From: a virus
Reading direction: 5' to 3' (one strand)
IMG/VR virus record: IMGVR_UViG_3300031578_000313
Location: 1 to 24,787 of that record
Length of the DNA stretch: 24,787 nt
Below are positions 7,459-14,701 of this stretch, one piece after another. Position 1 is the stretch's first letter. Every line of letters begins with the position of its first letter. Position numbers and translations under genes: made by a program. Under the pieces are notes generated by a model, which was not told where the DNA came from, did no database searches, and worked only from the letters and a program-made list of their open reading frames with translations.

Positions 7459-8362
7459 TGTAAAGCTCCTCAAATATCATTTCCTGGTAGTCTTGAAATT
7501 CCTCAAGCCACTTATCGAATAGCACCCTCGTCTTTAAGGCCTTGGACTCGAACCTCGGCTGACCTAAAGCCAGCTCATCGTATATCTCGGCTAAAGAGAA
7601 TAGAATCAGTCCCTTATCCGCGCCGGTTATCACCGAGGCCACCTCATCATTAGCCAAGTCGGTCGCCCAGTCGGTATAGTCAATTCTCAAATTCAATCCC
7701 TGGTAGTCTCTCTCTATCGGGCAGTTGAAAATTATGTTATCACCCTGCCTTGTGTACTCGATGGGTTCTGACGGTGACTCCTCAGAGACGGGTTCGTACT
7801 TGTTCCTGAACTCATTAAGAGGTCGGTACTTTAAGCCCGCCTGACGGGTACTGGCACCGTTGAGAATCCAAATCCCTCCTATGTGGGCGGGGTCGAGTGT
7901 GCTAATGTCGTAGGTGGGCTTGGCGGCAAGTTTGGTAATAGTCCCGACAGTAGATGCTGTTTCGTCTGCAAGATTAGAGAAGTAGGTAACATGAGTAGTG
8001 TCGGCAACGGACAGTATCTCGAAGTTGCCGTTGAAACTCGTATCAGTCCCGGACGTACCCGCAACAGTTGCTATATCACCTACCTCAAGGTCGTGGACAG
8101 TTGCGGACGTAATCGTAACAACGCCCGTGGCCGCCCTGACAGCGGTAGAGATAACGTGTGCGGTTGTCGCCCATCTATCTAATCGGTATGTGGTACTATC
8201 GGATTTATCAAGGCCAATGATTCTCGGAGTCTTGCGGACGATATGGAGTTGGGCTTCGAGCAGGGTATCTAAGACAAAATCTTCCGTAATAAGAACCGAG
8301 TCGTTATTTCGACCCGACCGCAACCGTATAGTGTCGATTAACTCCGCTCCCGTTTTTGCCAT
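7451..8362 (-). CDS. Head-tail adaptor (gp4-like) with beta insertion domain
   Basis: 303 residues, ATG at 8360-8362 with GGGAGAG upstream. The helical N-terminus (AKTGAELIDTIRLRSGRNND..LITEDFVLDTLLEAQLHIVRK) and helical C-terminus (DKGLILFSLAEIYDELALGQ, then a basic/acidic helix) match the adaptor architecture of short-tailed phages. The middle (about residues 70-145) is a beta insertion with HDLEVGDIATVAGTSGTDTS, FNGNFEILSVADTTHVTYFS and TVGTITKL, a small barrel-like domain recurrent in phage proteins. The adaptor ring binds the portal and the tail hub. Position between the capsid region and the fibre/hub genes agrees. The insertion makes it longer than P22 gp4. Confidence 0.78.
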   Translation of the reverse strand: MAKTGAELIDTIRLRSGRNNDSVLITEDFVLDTLLEAQLHIVRKTPRIIGLDKSDSTTYRLDRWATTAHVISTAVRAATGVVTITSATVHDLEVGDIATVAGTSGTDTSFNGNFEILSVADTTHVTYFSNLADETASTVGTITKLAAKPTYDISTLDPAHIGGIWILNGASTRQAGLKYRPLNEFRNKYEPVSEESPSEPIEYTRQGDNIIFNCPIERDYQGLNLRIDYTDWATDLANDEVASVITGADKGLILFSLAEIYDELALGQPRFESKALKTRVLFDKWLEEFQDYQEMIFEELYNG

Positions 8363-8382
8363 TTATCAACTCTCCCAATTGG

Positions 8383-9669
8383 TCATTTCTGTGTTATTGT
8401 GCATTTATTGAGATTCACCAGTTTTACGCTCATCCCGCAATATGGACATCTTGTTATCCTGGAAATAGTCATTACGGCAAAGTAAAAGTTTTTACAGCAG
8501 GGACAACACCATTTTCGGTCGCCTTCCTCTTGTTTCAAATGGATACCTTCATCTTGATACCTTGCATCTTTCGGCCATTGGTCGGGGATATGGGTCTTGA
8601 TTTTTAGGTCTTTGATGTAGTTGTGAATATGGTCTGCCGCCCGCTCACAAGCCCTGCCGTCAATCTTGCCGTAAAGATGTTCCTGCAACTGGTTAAAAAC
8701 GTCTTGGTTGATATTATGTTGCTGTATATCAACAGTTCTCAAGAATTGTTCAAGCTCCCCGCAAGTCTCAACCTTCGGACAGACCGAAGCCAGTAGTTCA
8801 TCGGGATTGATATTGTGAAAATTAACCGATGGTATTTTCAAAAGATGTGCCTCGATAGCCATTGTAGAGCCGCTATGAACAAGAATATCCGCACAACGTA
8901 AAGCATCAATCGCCGGATAGCTTTCGGGATAAATCTTAACTGTACCATCGAATGCCCCCCTATATTCATCTATCCTTTCGCCTGGCCGGACTTTTAATTC
9001 AAAACTAAACTCTTTTTTGGGGAGATTTTGTTTCAGTTTTCTTATTGCGTCAATCCACAAATCCCTTCCTTCTCTGTGTCTTTTGTATAGAACATTCTGA
9101 TATTCGGAACCATCCGGCAAACCGCATTCCACGAGGTTGGGCATACCATCCGCACAAGACCAGCCGGTTGCGAAAAGAACTGTTTTATAGATTGTCCAAT
9201 TCACCGCACGCCAATATTGCGGTTGGAAATACAGGTCGAACGCAAACGCCCCACAGACTTTCAACTTATCTTCCGGCATCTTGCCGTGTTCAACCAGAAT
9301 ATCCTTGAACTCCTGACCCCATACCAACTCCAAATCAACGTATGGAGAATAGTCTTCCAAGCCAATAGTTATTATCTGCCTGTCTTTGTCCATCTTGGCA
9401 AGTGATTCTCTGCTTGCGCCAGCTTCGCCACGCCGAACAATGTTGATACAGCCCCATTCCCTGCTATATTTCATAAAATTGAGTTTGTAGTCAGCACCAG
9501 CCATAGGATATATAATCACATCCGGTTTTAGATATGTTACAGATTGAGTGGCGGCACTTGCGTAATTGTGGACATAGACTTCGTGGCCCTTGGACCGCAG
9601 AAAGTCCGCTATACGCTTGTCAACGAGATTGTCTCTCTGTCCAGTCAGTGAAAAGAATACTATTATCAT
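8383..9669 (-). CDS. GT-B-like glycosyltransferase / surface-carbohydrate protein with C-terminal zinc ribbon
   Basis: 428 residues, ATG at 9667-9669 in an ATGA overlap with the upstream gene, SD AGAAGAAGGAG. Two Rossmann-like halves are visible: residues 1-150 (VFFSLTGQRDNLVDKRIADF, DVIIYPMAGADYK) and ~160-330 (KTVLFATGW, FELKVRPGER, DALRCADILVHSGSTMAIEA 255-274, LLKIPSVNF). The HSGSTMAIEA..LLKIPSV block is the donor-site signature of GT-B folds, as in CDP-glycerol or surface-polysaccharide transferases. The last ~45 residues add a zinc ribbon: CCPCC (388-392) and CPYC (408-411). Donor and acceptor are unknown. It is the last gene of the MTase-rSAM-Cys cassette. A non-transferase relative such as a UDP-sugar epimerase fold is the main alternative. 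Confidence 0.78.
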   Translation of the reverse strand: MIIVFFSLTGQRDNLVDKRIADFLRSKGHEVYVHNYASAATQSVTYLKPDVIIYPMAGADYKLNFMKYSREWGCINIVRRGEAGASRESLAKMDKDRQIITIGLEDYSPYVDLELVWGQEFKDILVEHGKMPEDKLKVCGAFAFDLYFQPQYWRAVNWTIYKTVLFATGWSCADGMPNLVECGLPDGSEYQNVLYKRHREGRDLWIDAIRKLKQNLPKKEFSFELKVRPGERIDEYRGAFDGTVKIYPESYPAIDALRCADILVHSGSTMAIEAHLLKIPSVNFHNINPDELLASVCPKVETCGELEQFLRTVDIQQHNINQDVFNQLQEHLYGKIDGRACERAADHIHNYIKDLKIKTHIPDQWPKDARYQDEGIHLKQEEGDRKWCCPCCKNFYFAVMTISRITRCPYCGMSVKLVNLNKCTITQK

Positions 9670-9854
9670 TTTGTTACTCCTTCTTCTATTTTTTTCAATT
9701 CTTTCTCTTTTAAGAGCTTTTTATAAGCACAATGAAAACACAGTCCATAACAAGGGTCATTCGGAACTAATATCTCAGCCTTATTTATACACTTAGAGAA
9801 TTGGTATCCCCCATTAGGTAGAATTATTTCTTCTTCGAAACTACATTGAATCAT
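9666..9854 (-). CDS. 62-aa Cys-rich, probable metal-binding protein
   Basis: 62 residues, ATG at 9852-9854, overlapping the radical SAM stop (ATGA), SD AGAAGAAGGAG at 9862-9872. Cysteines at 4, 22, 35, 39 and 42 plus H41 give C..C..CxxxCHC, which looks like a zinc or Fe-S binding knuckle followed by a basic/acidic helix (AYKKLLKEKELKKIEEG). It lies between the radical SAM and the glycosyltransferase genes with overlaps on both sides, so it must be co-translated with them. It could be a partner or metal carrier of one of the enzymes, or an unrelated small zinc protein like others in this genome. The family is not recognised. Confidence 0.78.
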   Translation of the reverse strand: MIQCSFEEEIILPNGGYQFSKCINKAEILVPNDPCYGLCFHCAYKKLLKEKELKKIEEGVTK

Positions 9855-10918
9855 TTCAATACTCCTTCTTCTGTAATTCCTGCAAGTTTGGGTTCCCCGC
9901 CTCTCGTGCGCCAGTCGCCCTCAAGGGGATTTTCTCCGTTATAAAAGTGTGTGCCGGGAAACGGCTGAAATCTATAATTACCCGAAATTACCAGTTTGCC
10001 CTTGTTCCTCTCAATAAACTCGCCCGTTAAGTTTCTGTCCTCAATCCTTTCGCCGGGCGTGTAATTCATAATGGAGCAGCAGACCGGCAAATCCGTCCGA
10101 TTGCATATATCAATACATCTTTGATGGTCTTCAATGGTCTCTTGTTTATTAAGGATTTTTAACATTCTATTACTACCCGACTCGGCACCAAAACGAACAG
10201 ACCTAAAACCCATACCTTTCATCCTTTTGGCAATGTCCATATTCATACGATTCGACCGGACAAAACCATGTAGCTTGAACCTCTTATTCAGTCTTTTAGC
10301 CATCCATAAACGGTATATTTCGTTGAACCTGCCTATATTGACTATGAACAAATCGTCCATTATGTAGAGCAGTATCGAGCTGGGATAAACCTTGTCGATG
10401 AAATCGACCTCATCAATAAAGTATTCCGCCGAATGAAACCTTGCCTTGCCCCAGTAGTTTTGAGATGAACAAAAATAACAATGCCAGGGACAGCCCCGGC
10501 TTGAAAGAATGGGAACATTAAGTCCGCATTTGCCCCTGTATGGAAAACACAAGGTGTCAAGATTGGGTATGTTCGTCATCCGCATAATTCTATCTGTGGC
10601 CTTACCGTCTAAAATCTGTTGAAGTGCTTCCTCGCCTTCACCAATAACGATATGCTTAAACGGATAATCCCTTAATCCTTCCCACATTGTACCCTGTCCG
10701 CCGATAATTACGGGAATGTCCGTATTCATTACAATATCCACCGCTTCCATCAGACCGCCTGCGGTAGAGCTCAGGCCGATTAAATCGCAGTCTTTCAGAT
10801 CATCTCTGCTTTTGACTATGGTTATATCGCCGCAACAGTTCGACTTCAAATAACCGAGTCCCAATGGAAACTCGCTTATAGGCTCTTCACCGCCACAAAG
10901 ATAGAGCTTAACCTTCAC
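9851..10918 (-). CDS. Radical SAM enzyme with degenerate B12-binding-like N-terminal domain
   Basis: I prefer the GTG start at 10916-10918 (SD GAGAGG 8 bases upstream), giving 355 residues; an ATG at 10969 would overlap the methyltransferase by 62 bases and has no usable spacing. Residues 1-105 look like the cobalamin-binding-type Rossmann domain found in this superfamily (VKLYLCGGEEP, CDLIGLSSTAGG, VIIGGQGTMW, VIGEGEEALQQIL) but I see no DxHxxG. The 4Fe-4S site is C143-x3-C147-x2-C150 (SSRGCPWHCYFCSS), followed by a TIM-barrel-like region with FRSVRFGAESGSNRML. It starts inside the methyltransferase 3' end and overlaps the Cys-rich gene by 4 bases. The family performs methylations, rearrangements and C-S/C-C chemistry; the substrate is unknown here. 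Confidence 0.86.
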   Translation of the reverse strand: MKVKLYLCGGEEPISEFPLGLGYLKSNCCGDITIVKSRDDLKDCDLIGLSSTAGGLMEAVDIVMNTDIPVIIGGQGTMWEGLRDYPFKHIVIGEGEEALQQILDGKATDRIMRMTNIPNLDTLCFPYRGKCGLNVPILSSRGCPWHCYFCSSQNYWGKARFHSAEYFIDEVDFIDKVYPSSILLYIMDDLFIVNIGRFNEIYRLWMAKRLNKRFKLHGFVRSNRMNMDIAKRMKGMGFRSVRFGAESGSNRMLKILNKQETIEDHQRCIDICNRTDLPVCCSIMNYTPGERIEDRNLTGEFIERNKGKLVISGNYRFQPFPGTHFYNGENPLEGDWRTRGGEPKLAGITEEGVLK

Positions 10919-11594
10919 TAATCGGTCCTCTCTTTCCGTAAAACAACGGGGCGTAAGTAATAAAGCCATCTCCTCTTATTGGCCGCACATCGGTTACTTG
11001 TTCGACAAAGTATCTATTACCCTCTATGTCCTGACAGATACGCTCATAGTTCCTTAATAAGCGCCAGGAAAAATCGGGGCAGGATTCTATCAACTGATTC
11101 AACCACCAGCCGGGACTCTTGACCGTAATGTGAAGCGGTGGTTTTCCGCTACACGCTATCTTTACGAGAATACCATGACTTATCCTTCCCATTTCTCTTA
11201 AAACATCAGATACTTTATCCTCCGGCAAATGCTCCATAACGTCAAAACTCAGACAATAATCAAACTCGTTATCCCCGAAAGGATAGGGAAATTCAGTCAA
11301 GTCGTGTTTGATAAATCTGTATTTAGACCTGTCGTAGATGCCTTCGCATCCGGCAACATCAACTCCTGTAACGTCTAAATTCATGCCCGACAATAAATCA
11401 CATAGCTTGCCGTTCCCGCAACCGAGCTCAAGAATAGAAATAGGTTTATCCGTCCAGGGATTATGAGATTCGCCCCTTTTATCCCTAATCAAATGGAGCC
11501 ATTCGCACATCACTTTTACGGCCTGGTTGACATCCCTGTAGCTGGGACGAGAATAGTGCATCGTTCGATAAAAACTTTCCTGCTTACTTAACAT
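10908..11594 (-). CDS. Class I SAM-dependent methyltransferase
   Basis: 228 residues from ATG 11592-11594 with SD AGGAG 5 bases upstream (AGGAGAAGAAATG); the longer GTG frame has none. Motif I is ISILELGCGNGKLCDLL (about 52-68), the acidic second strand is LDVTGVDVAGC (73-83), and the post-motif FDYCLSFDVMEHLPED (111-126) is the classical strand-4 signature of Methyltransf_11/23-type enzymes. The C-terminal 90 residues form a variable substrate part with paired Trp (SPGWWLNQLIES). It is the first gene of the four-gene enzyme cassette and overlaps the radical SAM gene by 11 bases. It lacks N6-adenine or C5-cytosine DNA methylase motifs, so a small molecule, sugar or protein target is more likely than DNA. 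Confidence 0.88.
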   Translation of the reverse strand: MLSKQESFYRTMHYSRPSYRDVNQAVKVMCEWLHLIRDKRGESHNPWTDKPISILELGCGNGKLCDLLSGMNLDVTGVDVAGCEGIYDRSKYRFIKHDLTEFPYPFGDNEFDYCLSFDVMEHLPEDKVSDVLREMGRISHGILVKIACSGKPPLHITVKSPGWWLNQLIESCPDFSWRLLRNYERICQDIEGNRYFVEQVTDVRPIRGDGFITYAPLFYGKRGPISEG

Positions 11595-11604
11595 TTCTTC
11601 TCCT

Positions 11605-11647
11605 AAAAATCTCCTACCGAGGCAGAGTCTAAGCTCCACCCCGGTAG
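11605..11647 (-). promoter_or_regulatory. Stem-loop ahead of the enzyme cassette (possible attenuator)
   Basis: On the transcript, CTACCGGGG (11639-11647) can pair with CCTCGGTAG (11614-11622), nine pairs with one G-U, and GAG/CTC can extend the stem inside the loop. A T5 run (11605-11609) follows four bases later, and the SD of the methyltransferase comes right after. It could be a weak terminator, attenuator or RNA-processing site setting lower cassette expression than capsid genes. Confidence 0.4.
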
Positions 11648-11659
11648 AAGAAGAAGCAT

Positions 11660-11962
11660 TTAGTATCCGAATAGTTGATAATCAATGGTATCAGGTGAAT
11701 CACCCGCAGCCGTTCCCGTTGCAAGGGAAATGGGTCCGCGTCTGGTGAATGTGACCTGACCATTCGTAGGTGCGCCAATAGTTGCTACAGCGGTTATGCC
11801 GTCCTTGAGCATACAACCGTGTCCGTGCAAGACCTTTTTGAGCTTAGTTGCTATCGTGAAGGTCTGACCGGATGCACTTGCTATGGAAACAGCGTTACCG
11901 ATTTCCATACGAACACCGGCTAAAGTTACCATCTTTTGAATTTTGTTATCAAAAGCTGCCAT
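11660..11962 (-). CDS. Small virion-type protein (100 aa)
   Basis: 100 residues, ATG at 11960-11962 with GGAGG 9 bases upstream. The protein has a helical start (DNKIQKMVTLAGVRMEIGNA), a beta-rich middle with AVSIASASGQTFTIATKLKKV and a Gly/Thr-rich end (TGTAAGDSPDTIDYQLFGY). No named family is recognised. It follows the 189-aa protein by 40 bases and belongs to the capsid-downstream set; small beta proteins here are often head-completion or decoration factors. That role is an inference from order only. Confidence 0.78.
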   Translation of the reverse strand: MAAFDNKIQKMVTLAGVRMEIGNAVSIASASGQTFTIATKLKKVLHGHGCMLKDGITAVATIGAPTNGQVTFTRRGPISLATGTAAGDSPDTIDYQLFGY

Positions 11963-12002
11963 AATTAAAACCTCCTAAAAAGGTTAATATTGAAGGTTTC
12001 AA

Positions 12003-12572
12003 TTACCCTGTGGTGTCGGCGGCCAGAGCAAATGCCGAACACAGTCCCAAACCATTCGAGCCGGTATTCGCATCCACAAGTGTAAATGTGAGCAGCGAGC
12101 TCGCAGCAACAAGCTGCATACCCTGACAGGCCGCAACAGAACCCGAAGTAGTATATACCCCGTCAAGACCTGAAATGGTATCCACAGGACAAACACCACC
12201 GCACCAGAACCAGCCATAGTAGGCATCGGTACAAGTGCCAAGTGCAATGCAGATTGGCCCGATATTGGTTGTCGTGGAATCGCCTGTATTGGTGACGTTG
12301 TACCACGCTCCGGCAGTAGCGACATCCGTAATATACGGCGCGCAAATACTCTTTACCGCAGCCACGGCAGCAGAACCCTTTTGGAACCGCAGATAAATCA
12401 AGGTTGACCAGCCGTGGTTTGTGTCGTCATAAACCAAGCGCTTTGTTCCAACCGCAAAAGCTGCCGTTGCAGCATAGGTCGTCCAGCTTGAAGGGTTCGG
12501 GCCATTCGTAGGCTCACCCGGCCAGTTGTCGATCAGGTAAAATTTCCCGTCATCTAATCTGTTAGCTGTCAT
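12003..12572 (-). CDS. Putative capsid-associated protein (189 aa)
   Basis: 189 residues, ATG at 12570-12572 with AAGGAG 9 bases upstream, the SD starting only a few bases after a terminator hairpin. The sequence is rich in beta-forming and small residues (TTYAATAAFAVGTKRLVYDD, HGWSTLIYLRFQKGSAAVAA, ASSLLTFTLVDANTGSNGLG) with several Cys (ICAP, CIALGTC, WFWCGGVCP) and no enzyme motifs. This protein type commonly follows the major capsid gene in environmental phages and is probably a virion surface or decoration protein. Direct evidence for that is absent. The Cys pairs might be structural. Confidence 0.8.
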   Translation of the reverse strand: MTANRLDDGKFYLIDNWPGEPTNGPNPSSWTTYAATAAFAVGTKRLVYDDTNHGWSTLIYLRFQKGSAAVAAVKSICAPYITDVATAGAWYNVTNTGDSTTTNIGPICIALGTCTDAYYGWFWCGGVCPVDTISGLDGVYTTSGSVAACQGMQLVAASSLLTFTLVDANTGSNGLGLCSAFALAADTTG

Positions 12573-12589
12573 TGAAAAATCTCCTTAAT

Positions 12590-12612
12590 AAAAAAGGCCG
12601 GTTTTTCCGGCC
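12590..12612 (-). terminator. Intrinsic terminator after the major capsid gene
   Basis: On the minus-strand transcript GGCCGG-AAAAA-CCGGCC (12596-12612) is a perfect 6-bp GC stem followed by six T (12590-12595). It sits between the capsid protein stop (12665) and the SD of the next gene, so it should make capsid mRNA more abundant than downstream messages, with partial read-through feeding the rest of the operon. Confidence 0.88.
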
Positions 12613-12664
12613 ATCTACTGTTTAGAAAAACATTTCACTCCATAACACCACGTTCTAAGTTATG

Positions 12665-13741
12665 TTACGGGGTCACTAATTCGTAATAAAGCTGGCTACT
12701 TGGATGCCAGCAGACAAGGTTGCCCTTGAACAGAATCCGGGCCAACTTCATATCCGTGCCTCCGACAAGTTTCTTCTGGTCGAAGAACTCAGTCATCTTG
12801 AAAGCGGAGTCCGGATGGATGTAGAAGTCCCAGTCCTTGAGGTTAAGGCCGTAAACTCTGCATTCGAGAGCCTGTGCCGCTGCGGTCGTCTCGCCCATTG
12901 CCGTATTGTTGGCAGTCTTGAGGAACGGGTCCTTGATTATCCTGCGACTATCGAGAACCATTTCCTTGAAGCCCTGCCGGGCGGTACGATTGTCCTCGAT
13001 TTTATAAGGCATTGACCTGGCCTCGGCCTCAGCTTGCAAGCTCAGCCAGAGCGTCCCGCCGAGTATGGTAACAAGGTCGGTATTGTCGCTCTCCAAGTCC
13101 TCAAGGGGCTCGAACCACGTCCGCATCTGCGAGATACTGATTGCCACAGAAGTCGCCTGGACAGCCGAAGTGATTACTCCGCCCATCGGCTGAAAATAGA
13201 AGCCGGCATCGGCACTCGTACCTGCACTATACGTCCTGGTAATCGTCCCGTATGTGGAATCGACCTCAAGAGCATTGTTCAAACCCTGCATGTACTTATT
13301 TGTGTCTGAACTTGCTTTGGTCTGGCTCATTGCCATATACAACTTTTTCCGCAAGTGGATACGCATACCCTCGTTACACTTCTTGACGCGGTATTTAGCC
13401 AGGTTTTGAAGTTGCGTACCGTCCTTTGTTTGACGGGCGTTTTCCATTTCCTCGTCAACATCAATCTGGATGGGAAGCTGTATCTTCTTTTTGCGGAAAT
13501 AAGCGGTCTGGGTCGTGTCCTTGACGCCGTGCGTTAAGGTATCATTGACTGTGTAGTCTTGCGCGAGGTCTTCGTGCGTCCCGGTGTCCAAATTCTTGTA
13601 GTAACGAGCACCTCCGCTGAACTTCATATTCTTGCGCTCCAAAAGGAGTGCAAGAATCGGGTTCTTTTTCATGTACTCTGTCTCCCACGTGGCATCGTGC
13701 AAATCACGTGTGAGATTGTCTAAATCTTGGTGAAATGACAT
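12665..13741 (-). CDS. Major capsid protein
   Basis: 358 residues, ATG at 13739-13741 with AAGGAG and 7 bases spacing. Assignment rests on position (directly after a scaffold-like gene, terminator right after it), size, and composition: an N-terminal helical arm, a basic strand TAYFRKKKIQLPIQIDVDEE, the long helix region MENARQTKDGTQLQNLAKYRVK, and a C-terminal part with RQGFKEMVLDSRRIIKDPFL and LKDWDFYIHPDSAFKM, the Arg-x-Gly-Phe..D and W-x-F-Y-I..P arrangement of HK97-fold capsid proteins of environmental phages. It forms the icosahedral shell around the scaffold and portal. No protease domain is fused. Search against HK97-fold profiles would confirm it. Confidence 0.85.
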   Translation of the reverse strand: MSFHQDLDNLTRDLHDATWETEYMKKNPILALLLERKNMKFSGGARYYKNLDTGTHEDLAQDYTVNDTLTHGVKDTTQTAYFRKKKIQLPIQIDVDEEMENARQTKDGTQLQNLAKYRVKKCNEGMRIHLRKKLYMAMSQTKASSDTNKYMQGLNNALEVDSTYGTITRTYSAGTSADAGFYFQPMGGVITSAVQATSVAISISQMRTWFEPLEDLESDNTDLVTILGGTLWLSLQAEAEARSMPYKIEDNRTARQGFKEMVLDSRRIIKDPFLKTANNTAMGETTAAAQALECRVYGLNLKDWDFYIHPDSAFKMTEFFDQKKLVGGTDMKLARILFKGNLVCWHPSSQLYYELVTP

Positions 13742-13752
13742 TGAAAATCTCC

Positions 13753-14505
13753 TTACATATTAGCAGCAGCCGCAAGGTGCTCCGTAGCATCATCAAGCGA
13801 CAAGCCGCTTGGTATCTTAGCTCCTGACAGACTCGGAGAACTTCCGCCCCCTGAGCCTGTGTCGAGTGGTAAAGAAGATTTTTTCTTATCTTTAGAGTCT
13901 TTTGATTTGGCCGACTTGACCTCTTTGTAGCACTTTTCCATTGCCCTGGTCGCTTTGATGGGATTGCCTTTGGGAACATCGCCCTTGGCAATCATCTCGT
14001 TGAACATCTTAACGGCTTCATTGCGGCAGTCCGCGCCGTACTCGGTATCAAGCCCGCCAAGAAGTTCTTCGTAAGCAGTGTCTCTTGCCGCTTGGACCTG
14101 GTTCTCCCTGTCCCGCTTCTCGTAACCAGCCGCCTTCTTATTCAATTCGCTTATCTCTTTGTCTTTGGCGTCAACTTTCTGGTTAAGGGCTTTTATGGCC
14201 CTTACGAGATTCAGGTCGGTTCCCTCGTATTCGGATTCTTCAAGCTCAACATCCTTAATACCGGCCCGGGCTGCTTTGGCTTCGGCTTGCTCAAGCTGTT
14301 CTTTGAGGGATTCGTTCTCTGATTGTGCGGTCTCAAGCACAGACCGCGTATTAGAGAGTTCTTCTCTTGCCTTCTTTGCGTTAGCGGCCTCCTGGTCGGC
14401 CCTTTGTTGCTGCTCGTCCCATTTGGCTTTTTCCGCTATTTCTGCATCAGCTTTGGCTTTTGCCTCAGACTCTAATTTTTCTTTTTCCTCTTTTTCACTC
14501 AACAT
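13753..14505 (-). CDS. Scaffolding protein
   Basis: 250 residues, ATG at 14503-14505 with AAAGGAG upstream. The N-terminal ~140 residues are almost entirely charged coiled coil (EKEEKEKLESEAKAKADAEI, then QQRADQEAANAKK), followed by a short helical domain (~150-190, AYEELLGGLDTEYGADCRNE) and a Lys/Ser/Gly-rich low-complexity tail. This make-up and its place just before the capsid gene are characteristic of phage scaffolds, which nucleate procapsid assembly and leave before or during packaging. No protease catalytic residues are seen, so capsid maturation by proteolysis is not evident. First gene after the tandem terminators, so it probably has its own late promoter. Confidence 0.83.
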   Translation of the reverse strand: MLSEKEEKEKLESEAKAKADAEIAEKAKWDEQQQRADQEAANAKKAREELSNTRSVLETAQSENESLKEQLEQAEAKAARAGIKDVELEESEYEGTDLNLVRAIKALNQKVDAKDKEISELNKKAAGYEKRDRENQVQAARDTAYEELLGGLDTEYGADCRNEAVKMFNEMIAKGDVPKGNPIKATRAMEKCYKEVKSAKSKDSKDKKKSSLPLDTGSGGGSSPSLSGAKIPSGLSLDDATEHLAAAANM

Positions 14506-14523
14506 TTTATTCTCCTTTGTTTG

Positions 14524-14579
14524 AGCACTTGTCTCGTCTCGGATTTCTCTATTGCAGGCTGGCCCTTTAGCACTTGTCT
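14524..14579 (-). promoter_or_regulatory. Direct repeat upstream of scaffold gene (possible promoter/operator element)
   Basis: AGACAAGTGCT (minus-strand sense) occurs exactly twice, at 14569-14579 and 14524-14534, 45 bases apart, between the tandem terminators and the scaffold start. No convincing sigma-70 pair is visible in this gap (14506-14633), so the repeated element is the best candidate for a late-promoter or activator-binding signal. Seen as sequence; function inferred. Confidence 0.45.
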
Positions 14580-14633
14580 GTTTGGCTGTCTGCGTCTAAC
14601 AGGATTGCAACGAGCAACCCTGATTTTCCCAAT

Positions 14634-14655
14634 AAAAAAAGCCGCATATAGCGGC
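14634..14655 (-). terminator. Intrinsic terminator, distal of a tandem pair
   Basis: The transcript contains GCCGC-TATAT-GCGGC (14641-14655), a perfect 5-bp GC stem, followed directly by a T7 tract (14634-14640). It is the second of two terminators ending the portal transcript before the scaffold-capsid unit. Confidence 0.85.
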
Positions 14656-14658
14656 GTT

Positions 14659-14680
14659 AAAAAAGCCCCATTTCTGGGGC
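14659..14680 (-). terminator. Intrinsic terminator, proximal of a tandem pair
   Basis: The transcript contains GCCCC-AGAAAT-GGGGC (14665-14680) followed by T6 (14659-14664). It comes 21 bases after the stop of the 64-aa gene and three bases before the next hairpin, so the two together should stop almost all transcription from the TerL-portal unit. Confidence 0.85.
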
Positions 14681-14701
14681 GTTCACTTAGTTAAGTTATA
14701 G

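Noticed and set aside
9666-9854. Idea that the 62-aa protein is a RiPP precursor for the neighbouring radical SAM enzyme
   Set aside because: Its Cys spacing (CxxxCHC) and long charged helix look like a metal-binding protein, and there is no leader-core layout, RRE domain or peptidase nearby. The B12-like N-terminus of the radical SAM protein also lacks the SPASM Cys cluster.
10908-11594. DNA methyltransferase (restriction-modification or anti-restriction)
   Set aside because: No DPPY/NPPF or PCQ/ENV motifs; sequence follows the Methyltransf_11/23 small-molecule/protein pattern instead.
14159-14524. Plus-strand Ser/Ala-rich frame of 121 codons
   Set aside because: Mirror of the Lys/Glu/Ala-rich scaffold coiled coil; low complexity comes from the opposite strand.
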